A model generated the notes under the pieces. That model ran no database searches and was not told the DNA's origin. It was given only the letters and a program-made list of their open reading frames with translations. Below are positions 19,589-31,012 of a stretch of DNA of 64,000 nt, piece by piece. Every line of letters begins with the position of its first letter. Position 1 is the stretch's first letter. Source of the stretch: Gautieria morchelliformis (lineage: Eukaryota; Basidiomycota; Agaricomycetes; Gomphales; Gomphaceae); contig WHVA01000021.1 of assembly GCA_015179125.1 (NCBI GenBank), forward strand, positions 372,001-436,000, in the 5' to 3' direction. The translations under genes were made by a program, and so were the position numbers.

Positions 19589-20861
19589 GTGTCTTCGTTT
19601 CAATCTACCATGAGCTCCTCATTCGATTTCTCCAAAATGTCCAGTGCTGAGATGAAGAAGCATTTCGACGATATGCTTGCGCAAAAGGAACTGGTGGAAA
19701 AACAAGCCACCGAGGAAGCTGCGCGGAAAGAGAAGGAACGGTTGGAGGAGGAGCACAGGGAGAAGGAGCGGAAAGAACAGGAGTGTCGGGACCAGGAGCG
19801 GAAGGAGAAGGAGGAGAAGCAACGTAAACACCGCGAGGAGGAGTCGCGCCTTCGCGAGGAACAGCGGAAACAGGACGCGGCCAAAAAAGCTGCGGAGGAC
19901 AAGGCCGCGACAGAAAAGGCTGGAAAACAACGGGTGAGTCGGAAACATTGTGTGCGTAGTTCCGAGGCTGACAGAAAAACTGCCAGAGGATTGTTGAATC
20001 CGAATCCGAGGCCAAGTCGGAAAGCACAGCGGAAAGCACGCCGCCTCCAGGGGGTAAGGGGAAACAAGTTGCCCCTGTGCTAAACCTTGTTGCGGAACGA
20101 AAGCGGAGGGTGTACGAGTTCCAACAGGCCAGGGAGAACAAGCTGGCCCGCATGCTGGATTTGCGGGAACTGGGACCGGAGAATCCCGCGACGTGTAAGT
20201 GGAAAACAAGGGACGGGGAGGAGGAGAAGGCCCCGTGCGACACGTGCGAGACTAAAGGGCTGGACTGCGTGTGGTCCATGAATCCGCGGGAAATGGCCTG
20301 TGACCATGCCGGGACAAGAAGAGGCAGTGCATCGTAGACGGGTGTTCTGCGAGGGTGGAGCGGAAAAGGCGAAAGGTCAAGACCGAGGGGCCTGAAACCC
20401 CTAAGTTGAAACCGGGACCGAGAGTAGGAAAGTCCGTGGGAGGCTTTCCGGTGACCGGAAACTCGGAAGCAGCGGTCCTAAACTGCCTCACTATGGCGTT
20501 GCCATTACTGGATATCGCCGGGTCGTTGAGGGGTATCCGGAAAACACAACGCGGGATCCGGAACATTCTGCTGGAAATGGCGGAAGTCCAACGACATCAG
20601 GTGCTGTTGTTCCAAAATCAGATGACCGTCATGTCGACGGTTTTGGAACAGCTGAAGCAGGAGTTCCGGTGGCGGAACAATTTGTTCCGGGACCGAATGG
20701 AGTTGCGAATGTGGGAGCAGGAGAATGGGGTAGAAGCGGGTCCGAGCCAAAGGGTGGAAACGAGGGTGGAAACTGAGTTGATGAGTGTGGAGATAGGCCA
20801 TGCCGAAGAAGGTCCGGAAGCAGAGAACGAGGGCGAGGGGGAAACGATGAGGGAGGATTAG
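19589..20861 (+). CDS. Antisense gene in Gyp2: coiled coil, Zn2Cys6-like cluster
   Basis: It runs opposite to Gyp2 pol, between pol and the 3' LTR. Exon 1 (19589-19933, exactly 115 codons) is a long Glu/Lys/Arg coiled coil. A GTGAGT intron with GGCTGAC branch follows, ending at 19974 or 19986; both acceptors keep the same open frame. Exon 2 carries CDTCETKGLDC and, ten residues on, CDHCRDKKRQC (20236-20330): CX2CX6CX10CX2CX6C, within the fungal Zn2Cys6 spacing range. The second motif needs a one-base frameshift near 20300. The frame from 20355 continues as a basic stretch (ERKRRK), a helical region with heptad-like Leu/Met and an acidic tail ending GETMRED. Architecture matches the Gyp3 gene at 9975-10890. 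A nucleic-acid-binding regulator is plausible but unproven. Confidence 0.7.
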
Positions 20862-20990
20862 ATGTCGAAATACTTGTAGATAATTTCTTGAAGTGTCGGA
20901 AAATAGGGTAACGGAGATTTAATCAGATTTTGACAAATGACTTGAGAACTGTAAGAATCAATGGGGTAGCGGAAATGAGGTCGGAATTGA
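20862..20990. other. Gyp2 spacer between antisense gene and pol stop
   Basis: The two convergent genes are separated by about 130 bp of AT-rich DNA. No hairpin or terminator was recognised. Confidence 0.3.
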
Positions 20991-22540
20991 CTAGGGCGTG
21001 GAAATGGGGCCAGGCTTATCGGGATATGACTTGTGAAAGTCAGAGACGAGGTCAGAGGAGTGGTCTTGTTCTGTGGCGGAAATACACGAGGTCTCTTCGT
21101 CAGTGTTTTCGTAGCCTGCCCACTTGACTAGGTACTGGAGTTGGCAGCGGTATCGTCTGTCGAGCTTGGAGTTAAGAATTTCCGAGATCTCATATTCCGG
21201 CTCTCCGTCGATGATGACTGGCGGAGGCGGAGGTTGCTCTCGATTCGGAATTGTATTCGGAACTGCAGGCTCAAGCATGGAGACGTGGAATACCGGGTGT
21301 ACTGCACGCATATTGTCAGGAAGTCTGAGAGTGAAAGAACAACTGCCGGCCTTAGCGATGATCTCGTAAGGGCCAAGGTATTTCTCAGAGAGCTTCTTCA
21401 AGGGACGAGTGGTGCGGAAGTTTTCAGCTTTGACGAAGACTTTGTCGCCTATCTCGAATGCCGGTTGCGGAAGTCGTTTCCGATCGGCAGAAGTTTGGTA
21501 TCTCTTTTGTGCAGCGGAAATGTTCTCTCGGAGGTGCTGGTGAAGGTCATCAAGTTCCACAACGAAATCTCGGGCTCTTGCAGAGGCGAGGTCACATTCA
21601 GGGTGGATGGCGAGATTTGGGTGGTAGCCCTTGTTGGCGTAGAAAGGTGAAATTCCGGTGGTGGTGGGAGGCGCATTGTTGTAAGCAAATTCCGCGAGCG
21701 GAAGAGGTCGGACCAATTGCTGTGTTGGTAGTTGCAATAGATGCAGAGATACTGCTCAAGGGTCTGATTAGTACGTTCCGTTTGTCCGTCTCCTTCGGGA
21801 TGATAACCGGAAGTGAAGTGGGGTTTCATGTTGAGAGCCTTGCCGAGTGTGCAGAAAAAGGAGGACATGAATTCTGATCCACGGTCGGAAGTGACATGGG
21901 AGGGGATTCCGTGCTTGGAAAAGACGTGGAGCACGAAGAGTTGTGCAAGCTGGGCAGAAGTGATGGTGTCGTAGGTCGGAATAAAGATGGACTGCTTTGT
22001 GAGGCGGTCAACGATAACTAGAATGGTATCATAGCCAGATGACTTAGGAAGTTTCTCGATGAAATCCATGGATATCGAATTCCACGGTTGTTCCGGGATC
22101 GGAAGTTGCTTCAGGAGGCCGTAGGGTTTGTGACGTTGGGGCTTGGCATGCATACAGGTGGTGCATGACTTGCAGTAGTCTTGGACCATCGTGCGGAGAA
22201 GGGGCCAAGTGTAGGTGCGTCGGATTATGTCGAGAGTTTTGTTTTGGCCTTGGTGTCCTGAGAGCGGGTGATCATGGCTTTGCTGGAGTACGCGAAGTCG
22301 TAGATCATTGGTATCCGGAACGTAAATCCGGGACTTGTACCGGAGAAATCTGTCGGAATCGAGGGACCATCCAGGACTGGTGGGGTCATTGAGGTGGGTT
22401 ACGGAGATGGGGTCGGAACGAAGTGCAGAACGGATGTCGGAATGGAGAGACTCGGTGTCCATTATAATCGAGGCGCGGAGTAGCGGAAATTGCAATGCTG
22501 TGGCATGCAGGGACGATGCCAGTTGCTCAGTGGAGAATAC
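20991..22540 (-). pseudogene. Gyp2 integrase and chromodomain
   Basis: From 22540 leftward on the minus strand: the linker block VFSTEQLASSL, integrase HHCC (HPLSGHQGQNKT, CKSCTTCMHAK), and the core with SMDFIEKLP, TSDRGSEFMSSFF and GQTERTNQTLEQY. A frameshift near 21700 follows, then the C-terminal part (TTRPLKKLSEKYLGPYEI), VHPVFHVSMLEPA and a chromodomain (EYEISEILNSK, YLVKWAGYENTDEE). The 5' remainder is missing: Cop1 sits at 22541, and the sequence right of Cop1 is not Gyp2. Confidence 0.92.
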
Positions 22541-23038
22541 TGTTGGGTGCATTTATGCTCCTGCACCAAAATCAAGCATAATATATCCAATTTGTTGTGT
22601 GGCCTTCCAATTTCTTCTCACATTGTTCTTATATTATGCATCCATTTCTCTGGTTATTTTCGAAATTTTCCACTCATTCCTTATCTCTCTATTTCATCTT
22701 GTTATTCCTACTTTCACAAGCGGCTGCACCCAGCGGAGTCTGAAATGACTTCGACGCGCGAGCTCTTGGGCGCTAAAGGGCCGGGTAGTAGTACATGCGC
22801 AGTGGAACACATTTCCCCCTCTCTCAGTGACCACTAAATTCACTGAGAGAGGCAAGTAAATTAGTCTAGTAGTCTTTGCATTTATTGACCTAGAAATGCT
22901 CTGTAGTGAATTGATTTCTAGGTAGTGTATAATATATTTATAGTGACCACTAAATTCACTGAGAGAGTGAATTGATTTCTAGTCTATTCTTTTGAATAAC
23001 AAGTCCATACCTACTGCCTATAATTCCTGTCCTCTACA
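22541..23038 (+). repeat. Cop1 copy 2, 5' LTR (498 bp)
   Basis: TGTTGGGTGC...CCTCTACA. It differs from the 3' LTR at 27297 by three transitions in 498 bases by eye. The left flank is AATAC, inside Gyp2 pol. It contains the CTCTCTCAGTGA/TCACTGAGAGAG hairpin near 22821-22853. Confidence 0.95.
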
Positions 23039-23051
23039 GGGTTATGGGCCC
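23039..23051 (+). promoter_or_regulatory. Cop1 copy 2 primer binding site
   Basis: GGGTTATGGGCCC, the complement of the initiator tRNA-Met anticodon arm. It contains the gag ATG at 23044, exactly as in copy 1. Confidence 0.8.
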
Positions 23052-26000
23052 CGGAGACACTTCTGAGAAGCTGTTGGGTGTTGAGAAGCTTGCTACTGAT
23101 GGAAGTAATTGGCCATTGTGGCGAGCCACTCTCATCAGCTATTTTGAGTCCAAAAATCTGCTCAAGCATGTAGAAGGGAGAGTCACTCGACCTCCTGATC
23201 CTCCAGTCATGCCCCCAGGCCATATTCTAACAGAAGCTGAGGAAACTCAGATGGATAAGGCCGAGGAGAAGCTGGAGAGATACCTTGCTAGAGAAGGACA
23301 AGCCAAGACCCAAATCATCGTCTCAGTGTCAGAGTCATTAGCCCTGATGCTACAGAAGCAGAAGACAGCAAAAGAGACTTGGGATGCACTGGTCAATGAA
23401 ATGACCAAAAAGCCCAAGATGGTCCTCACCAGCCTGCAGAGACAACTCCGCAGTATGAGATGTCCTGAGGATGGAGACTTGAGAGATCACTTGGACAAGG
23501 CCCAAGACCTATATGCTCGTCTTAATGAGATGGGAGCTAGAGTTTCTGAAGAAGAATTCATGGACATAATCCTTGCGTCACTTCCACCATCCTATGAGGC
23601 AGTCATGAATGCCCTTACAACTTCGCTTGAAGAATGCGGGATGCCATTGGTCCCTGATAATATTATTAGGGTACTAAAGGCTCAGTATGACAGGAAGAAA
23701 ACACTCCCGCAAGAAGACCAGGTGTTTATTGGTTCATCTACTAAGAAGGACCAGAAGGGGCAGAAGGCGCATGTATGCACCAACTGCAAAAAGCCTGGAC
23801 ATTCCATCGAAAATTGCTGGGCTAAAGGAGGTGGTAAAGAAGGTCAAGGACCACGTCAGAAGAAGAAAGCCAAAGGCAAGAAGAAGAAGAAGGGTAAAGC
23901 AAAAGCGAATGTTGCCGAAGAAGAGTCTACTTCTGAGGAAAGTGGTGATGGGCATCTTGCCTTCACCAATTTTGATGAGTGCTCTAATTTCAATTTGAGC
24001 ACATCCTCAGGGGTTATAGTCATACTCGACACCGGAACGACATCGCATATGACTCCTCACAAAAATTTATTGAGGAACTACTGTCAATTCTCACAGCCGA
24101 GGACTATCCGAGCAGCCAACAAAGGTACCTTTGATGCCTTCGGCTCAGGACTGCTCGTATTATCCAATAAGGTTGGAGATAGAACAGTAGAAGTCACGTT
24201 GCAAGATACATACTATGCACCCAAAATTGCTGCTACCCTCGTCTCGATCGGTCGGTGCGATGATGCTGGCTACGACATTCGACTCGGTGGCCAGAAATGC
24301 ACAATATCTAATGCTGCTGGAAAAGTATTGATGCAAGCACCGAAAGTCAATGGCTTATATCGACTAGACCTCCAGTCACCAAGTGCTCAACCCATATGTG
24401 TTTATCTGCCATGGAAATTCATCAAAAGATGGGGCACATCTCGCAGAAGTCCCTACAACATCTATTAAATCATGGCATGATATTGGGCATTGAACTGAGC
24501 TCCACAGGCGATAGAATTGTCTGTGATGCGTGTATTCAGGCCAAGATTGCGCGCAAACCTCTTCCTCGAGAACCCAGAGACCGAACATCAAAATTCGGTG
24601 ACAGAATTTATTCTGATGTCTGGGGACCTGCAAGACACCTCACGATCGATAAGAAGTCATATTATGTCTCCTTTATCGATGACTACTCAAGAGAATCGGT
24701 GATCTATCTCATGGCGAACAAATCAGAAGCATTCTCAAAGTACAAGCTCTACGAGGCTTTAATGCTTCGACAGAGAAATGTGCACATCAAGGCACTTGTT
24801 TCTGATCGAGGGGGCGAGTATATGAGCTCTGAATTCGAACAGCATCTAGCCAAACAAGGCACGAAGCATCAGTTGACGGTACACGACACACCAGAGTCCA
24901 ATGGTGTTGCGGAACGCCTGAACCGAACCCTCACTGAGAGAACTCGTGCCATGCTGCTAGAATCAGCCTTCCTAAGATATTATGGGGCTATGCGATACAG
25001 CATGCCAATTATCTTAGGAACAGGACGCATACAAGAGCTCTACCAGATAAAACGCCCTACGAGATGATTCACCATGAAAAACCGAATCTCAAAGACATTC
25101 ACGCGTGGGGAACTGAAATTTACGTTAAAATCACTCAGGGAGATAAATTGGCAGCTCGTGCCAAAGAGCTCGGTGGATAGGAATTTCTGCGCAGAGCCAT
25201 GGTCATTATGTTTATTGGCCTGACTCGCACAAAGTTTCTGTCGAGCGGAACGTTGTCTTTGATTCAGAAATGAAGAAGGGAAAGGTCCCAATCATTTCTA
25301 TTGAGGAATCCAAGCTACCTACGTCTAAAGAAGAGAAGAAAGCCATTCCGGCATCAGTGCCTGTGCCCGGTCGCTTAGTCAGCGAAGAGGCAAAGATCGA
25401 AGAAATTGATGAAAGTGCACCGGAAGAATATCTTGAAAAGCTGCAACCTATTCAGGGAGTTGATGACAGACCTAGAGAAGCTGAACCGATAAGGAGAAGC
25501 GAAAGGATCCGTCAACAACAAGTGCAGCCGGCCCCATCAGGTCCCGTGACAAGATCTCAAACTCAGAGACAAACTGGCGCACATATGACTACGCTAGCTT
25601 ACGAGGACGTTGAGGACCATGAAGAAGTTTTATTCGACCAAGAATTATCCTCCGAGATTGATGGCATCAGTAGCTATGAGTGTGCCATCAGTGCGTTTCT
25701 AACCGACGGTCAAAACAAACAAGGCGCCGGATTTGAGTCAAATTGAACCTAGCAATGCAGACGAAGCTCTGAATAATCCTATGTGGAAGAAATCAATGGA
25801 CAAAGAGTATGAGGCCCTAATCGACAAGGGAGTGTGGGAAAGAACCAAACCACCTCCTGGAGCCAACATTGTCGGCAACAAATGGGTCTACCTTTGGAAG
25901 CGTAATCCAGAAGGGAAACCAATAGTACCTAAATCGAGAATGGTCGCCCAAGGCTTCACGCAGAAGTTTGGAATCGACTATGATGAGACATACTCACCTG

Positions 26001-27283
26001 TTGCTCGGTTATCCTCCCTACGGATCATATGCGCCATTGCTGCTAGGAATGACTGGCCTATTCATCAAATGGACGTGGACTATGCATACCTCAATGCTAA
26101 GTTGCCCGAACCTATTTACATGAAGCAGCCGTATGGATATGAGTCAGGAGACAAAGGCGAAGTGCTACTTTTGAAGAAAGCACTCTACGGCCTCAAGCAA
26201 TCTGGAAGAGAATGGTACAAACGTCTAAGTGGTGAATTCCACAAGTTAGGATTCACTACGTCAGCCACAGACGGGGCTGTATTTTATAGACGTGGCGGAA
26301 AGGGGCATGTGATCATTGCAACAGCTGTGGACGACCTTACCATCACAGCTGAGAATCAATCAGTCCTGGACGAAGTCAAACGAGATCTTGCTCAGGTCTT
26401 CAGTATGAAAGATCTAGGCGAGATTCATTGGCTATTGAATCTCAAAATCGAAAGAGACTGGCAGAAGAAGACCATTGCAATTTCACAACCTGCATACATC
26501 GAGAAGATCATCAAAAAATTTAATCTCGAAGATGCAAAGACTTATGCTACGCCTCTTGATCCAGCCGTAAAATTATCTAAAGACCAATGTCCTTCTACAG
26601 AGAGAGGCAAGAAAGCCATGTCGAAGTTTCCATACAGGCAAGCTATAGGATCACTGATGTGGGCGGCTGTAGCCACTCGACCTGACATTGCATTTGCGGT
26701 GTCATTACTCTCGCAATTCCTTGAAAATCCAGGTGGCACACACTGGAATGCAGTCAAACGTGTCTTCAAATATTTGAAAGGCACGAAGCATTACAAGCTC
26801 ACACTTGGAAGAAATCAAGACGGCTTGATGGGGTATTCAGATGCGGATTGGGGTTCACAGAGTCATAGGCGTTCGTATTCGGCATACTTATTTCAGATTG
26901 ATGGAGGCACTGTTTCATGGAGTTGCCAGAAACAGTCGATAGTAGCCCTCTCATCAACTGAAGCCGAATTCGTCGCCCTGACCCATGCGGGCAAAGAGGC
27001 TCTTTGGATGCGCCATTTTATTTCTGAAATATTCCAACCACTGAACAGACCCATCCAAGTTTATTCAGACAATCAATCAGCCATTGCCATCACGTATGGC
27101 ACCCAACAACACACGAGAACCAAGCATTTCGACATCAGGTTATATTTCCTTCGAGATATAATCAAAAATCAACAAGCCAAGCTCGTTTATTTGCCAACCG
27201 AACAAATGTTGGCAGATATCCTCACTAAAGGACTTCCTAGTCCTAGAGTGAAGATTCTCAACGAGCAAATCGGAATATATTAA
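23044..27283 (+). CDS. Cop1 copy 2 gag-pol polyprotein, frameshifted in integrase
   Basis: A near-complete Ty1/copia polyprotein starting at the ATG within the primer site. Gag carries the WPLWRATL block and a CCHC knuckle (CTNCKKPGHSIENC). Protease has ILDTGTTSHM. GAG-pre-integrase and integrase follow (IDDYSRES, VSDRGGEYMSSEF, ESNGVAERLNRTL). Then comes RT with MDVDYAYLNA, LYGLKQSGREWYK and AVDDLTI, and RNase H with GYSDADWGS, STEAEFVAL and ADILTKGLPS. One base is missing near 24391 compared with copy 1. Further shifts occur near 24970 and 25175. Gag-protease (23044-24390) and RT-RNase H (25733-27283) are otherwise open. Although young by LTR similarity, it is probably not autonomous because integrase is broken. 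Confidence 0.93.
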
Positions 27284-27284
27284 G

Positions 27285-27296
27285 CTTGAGGGGGCG
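27285..27296 (+). promoter_or_regulatory. Cop1 polypurine tract
   Basis: GCTTGAGGGGGC abuts the 3' LTR just after the polyprotein stop. Confidence 0.7.
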
Positions 27297-27794
27297 TGTT
27301 GGGTGCATTTATGCTCCTGCACCAAAATCAAGCATAATATATCCAATTTGTTGTGTGGCCTTCCAATTTCTTCTCACATTGTTCTTGTATTATGCATCCA
27401 TTTCTCTGATTATTTTCGAAATTTTCCACTCATTCCTTATCTCTCTATTTCATCTTGTTATTCCTACTTTCACAAGCGGCTGCACCCAGCGGAGTCTGAA
27501 ATGACTTCGACGCGCGAGCTCTTGGGCGCTAAAGGGCCGGGTAGTAGTACATGCGCAGTGGAACACATTTCCCCCTCTCTCAGTGACCACTAAATTCACT
27601 GAGAGAGGCAAGTAAATTAGTCTAGTAGTCTTTGCATTTATTGACCTAGAAATGCTCTGTAGTGAATTGATTTCTAGGTAGTGTATAATATATTTACAGT
27701 GACCACTAAATTCACTGAGAGAGTGAATTGATTTCTAGTCTATTCTTTTGAATAACAAGTCCATACCTACTGCCTATAATTCCTGTCCTCTACA
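27297..27794 (+). repeat. Cop1 copy 2, 3' LTR (498 bp)
   Basis: Nearly identical to the 5' LTR (three differences). The right-flank pentamer is CTATC inside LTR-Y, which does not match the left flank AATAC, so the two ends come from different insertion events. Confidence 0.95.
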
Positions 27795-29045
27795 CTATCG
27801 GGGTCCAAGCATATTCCAAAATATAAAGGAATGTACTTAGCAGGCGAGTTTATAAATGGACTGCCCTGATAATCTACCAGTGCACAGCAATAAAACGAGA
27901 GGCAAAGAATAGAATATAAAGCGGCTTTTACAAGTAACAGGAATTGACTTGTGAAAGATATTAACCAGGAAAATCAACTGATCAACTCTCTCGGGTATTG
28001 GAGTGCGAATGGCAAGACTATCAATTGACAGACTCACTCTGTAGAATTACACCTGGAGGATTAGTCTAGGTGGCTAAGCAGAAAAGTATCTACTTAACAA
28101 GGAATTAGACACTAAAGTAAGTGAATAACCCTAGCTGGGATTAGCAGCTTAGTAAGATGCAAGTCACATGTGTCACGTGTAGGATAGAAGCAGTAGATCG
28201 CTAGATTGGATGATGATCCTAGGGGGTCAGAATGGCCTCCTTTTATATTGTAAATTACACAGGATTATATAAAATGGGGAGCTTCTATCTATTAGGCGAG
28301 TGATGTCATAAGTAAATATTTGCACAGCTAAAACACACCCTTGTAACTATAGTGGTGTGTTTGCACAAGGAAATTAAGAATAACTAGCCAATCACTTTCC
28401 CTGATTTGCACTGCTTAGCGTAGCCTTACACAACCCTGCATAGCCTTGCATAGCCCTGCATAGCCCTGCACATCAAGGGTCGTATTTCAGGGGTTGTAGC
28501 ACTGAGCTTGGAGGCTCATTGTCCAATAGGATTGATTGAATATACACCCTAGTTTTGGCTCTGCATATCCTTGGGCAGTTTTGCACACAGCCTTACACAG
28601 CCTTGGTTGCTATGAAGCAGGTCATGTGTCTTCTGGGTTTGAACTATATTTAAGTGTACAGGCTTGTGTAAGCTGCACCGGATATTCCCACTCTCACCAG
28701 CTGAGGTTGAAAGAGCCTAAGTGTCGGAATTGTGGGTGTTTGAGGACGTGACGCTCTGAATTAGCGCGTTCGAAGATCCCTCCGGTCGGAGTTTGAATTT
28801 TAGCGCTGATGACAAAGTTACGGACTCTCATGGGTTCATAGCCTTTGTCAAGCACAATAAAGTAGTTTTGAGCCAAGGAGGTCAGAACAATTGGCGATAA
28901 AATGCAAGAAAATTCAAGGAATATTCTAAAGACAGTTCCCCATCAAATCTGTGTGTATTGGCTGATGTTAAGATGGGAAAGAGGTTTTTACAGACTTTTT
29001 AATGCTTTTTTTCGAGATTTTTAGACTAGAAAGATGGTTCCTACA
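27795..29045 (+). repeat. LTR-Y fragment
   Basis: Begins at CTATCGGGGTCC, which corresponds to 13310 in the solo LTR-Y (about 240 bp inside its end), and runs to GGTTCCTACA at 29045. Its missing start was cut away at the Cop1 3' LTR. Its right flank is Gyp1 protease. It contains imperfect repeats of TGCATAGCC near 28420-28460. The short open frames within it are not supported as genes. Confidence 0.7.
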
Positions 29046-29524
29046 CACGTACCCTCTCGGGGTACTGGGAAATAAATGGCGTAAAACCCCACTGCCTGCC
29101 GGATAGCGGGAGTGAAGGGGTATTACTATCCCCTGAATTCATGCGAGCCACAGGGATGAAAACATTCACCCTGGAGCAGCCAATCGTGCTGCAGCTGGCC
29201 TGCATAGGCAGCCGTTCCACTAACAATTATGGGACGAACACGATCACTAAATTTGGTCATGATACATACGACGAATATTTTGACGTAGCCAATGTCGAAT
29301 ATTACGACGCGATCTTAGGGACAGCGTTCATAAGGAGATTTGGCATCACCCTGGACTTCTCAAGCCCAGGGACGATCTGTAAGGGCAACGAAATAATCCC
29401 CACAGGCAAGGTATCGTTCGATGATAATGAGCCGATGAACGAAGGCAAGTGGCCAAGGGTGAGCAGAGTCACCCCGGCACTGAAGCCAGGCGGACGAGTC
29501 ACATAATGACTCGTCCTCGAGCTC
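29046..29524 (+). pseudogene. Gyp1 protease domain
   Basis: The open frame (ATG 29141, but in frame from about 29090) encodes a gypsy retropepsin: active site PDSGSEG with the Asp codon at 29102, then a GSRSTNNYG block, FDVANVEYYDAILGTAFIRRFG and TLDF. It stops at 29504-29506. Five bases later (AGCTC, 29520-29524) an LTR-Y starts. The same AGCTC opens the Gyp1 pol at 49641, so this is the 5' part of that element. Confidence 0.85.
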
Positions 29525-30089
29525 TGTATGGGAACTGCTGCTCAACCAACATACTATATGGTCTCGGATCAAGCTGTTCAACCAGCCTTCAAATGTCTCT
29601 TTACTGTAATTTTGTAGTCTGCATCAAAGGTCATTAAAAACAACCAATTATCGCCATCATAAAAATGTCTACTGTCCTCATAAGGCCTATTCAAACATCC
29701 CTCTAATTATCTATGAATTTTACCTATTTTTCCAAGGCTGTCTTCACTCAAACTCACTTATTTCTATGCAGCAGAGTTGTGGATACACATGTCCCCACAA
29801 CTCTGTTTTGGAGTTCCGATTTTAAACTCCGACCGGACGCTCGCGTCACTCGTGGCTTGTGCACCCATGGTCACCCACAAATCCGGTCAGGTGGCTCCTT
29901 CAGACTCAGCCTCTGAGTTTGAAAAGCCTAGTCATTTGCTTGTACAGCCTCAATGACTCAACCGACTCATGCACACCTTGGTGAGTCACATGCACATGAC
30001 TCACCCAAGCTGTCATGAATCACATGAGTCCAATTAATGACTCATTCCTGACAAATCAAGCCCTGATTGGTGGAAAACCTAGTCGAGTC
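29525..30089 (+). repeat. LTR-Y (composite left arm), part 1
   Basis: Starts TGTATGGGAA after the duplication AGCTC. It contains several TGACTCA/TGAGTCA motifs (29940-30060). It is interrupted by Cop2 at 30090; the TSD GAGTC occupies 30085-30089. It continues at 41498. Confidence 0.75.
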
Positions 30090-30300
30090 TGTTGGAGTTA
30101 CAAGGCGTGACAGTACCGACGCGTATACAACCACCCACAGATGTGAGGTATTTGAGATGCACAGGCGGAGTTTGCACCTCTTTCCTCAGTCATATCACAC
30201 ATAACGTGAGACTGAGGTAAAGTGCTCTCACATGATTCTTTTACACATATGTACTGATAGTCTGTGTACCTAGACCTGACCTTCAGTACAGACTCCTACA
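30090..30300 (+). repeat. Cop2 5' LTR (211 bp)
   Basis: TGTTGGAGTT...CTCCTACA. Much shorter than its 3' partner, which has gained a partial internal duplication. Several differences are C-T or G-A. Confidence 0.88.
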
Positions 30301-30312
30301 GGTTATGGGCCA
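30301..30312 (+). promoter_or_regulatory. Cop2 primer binding site
   Basis: GGTTATGGGCCA directly after the LTR matches the initiator tRNA-Met anticodon arm as in Cop1, but here gag starts 143 bases later. The 30313-30443 leader shows no other feature. Confidence 0.75.
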
Positions 30313-30443
30313 TCCGTCCACACTTTAGATCACATCAATACGCGCAGAATTGATACAAAGTTCAAGTGACACACCATCTTTCCAATATTCACCACTTTTT
30401 TTCACGCATATATCCATCTTAACCCCCACACACGACACCCAAC

Positions 30444-30740
30444 ATGGTACTTGAATACAATGTACAAGTAAAGAATGTTGAGAAGCTTCGTGAGGGCACA
30501 TGGTTGAAATGGTCGCGTAAAATGGAGTTTGCATTTCTGGAAGCTGGATTCATGAGCTACCTGGATGGCACTGCCGATGAACCCACTGAGGCTAAGAAGA
30601 TCGCTGAATGGAAGCTGCTGAACTCAAGTATCATTGGCACACTTGGCAAACACGTAGACGAGTCTCTCAGTCGTGTCCTCACTCCATCCATGCTGGCTTC
30701 CGATGCTTGGGAGCTTCTTAAATCTTGCACTGGACAAGGC
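30444..30740 (+). pseudogene. Cop2 gag, N-terminal exon-like piece before Cop3
   Basis: The ATG at 30444 starts a copia Gag (LREGTWLKWSRKMEFAFLEA, then WKLLNSSIIGTLG). At TGQG (30740) the frame enters the Cop3 LTR. Removing Cop3 and one AAGGC continues it as GLIAKTSAI from 37042. The break is therefore insertional and not an intron. Confidence 0.9.
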
Positions 30741-30988
30741 TATTGGAGTCTGCACTACGTTAGGCTCAGACGTTCAGAGTGGCATGAACGACTATGTATT
30801 ACCTGCACTACGTTAGGCTACAGTGCGAGTAAGTAATTGGTAAGATAGCGAAGTAGTAGCCGAGCTTTCTTACCTCAGACGTTCAGAGTGGCATGAATGA
30901 CTGAGGAGAGAAGCGGAGATGCGGAATCTGAACTATATGGACTCAGCGTGTGTGGGTCCATATAGACGAACCACATCGAATTCCAACA
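30741..30988 (-). repeat. Cop3 3' LTR (248 bp)
   Basis: Minus strand TGTTGGAATT...CTCCAATA. It ends TA instead of CA. A purine tract (CAAGGGGGAG in reverse, 30989-30998) adjoins its start. It contains two direct copies of an ACGTTAGGCT / TTCAGAGTGGCATGAA block. Confidence 0.9.
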
Positions 30989-31012
30989 CTCCCCCTTGAT
31001 GTAGGATCGGTA

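Noticed and set aside
19605..20279. Minus-strand ORFs of 155-224 codons, Ser/Phe/Cys-rich
   Set aside because: They are shadows of the low-complexity Glu/Lys coiled-coil gene on the plus strand; the plus frame has the intron and cysteine motifs.
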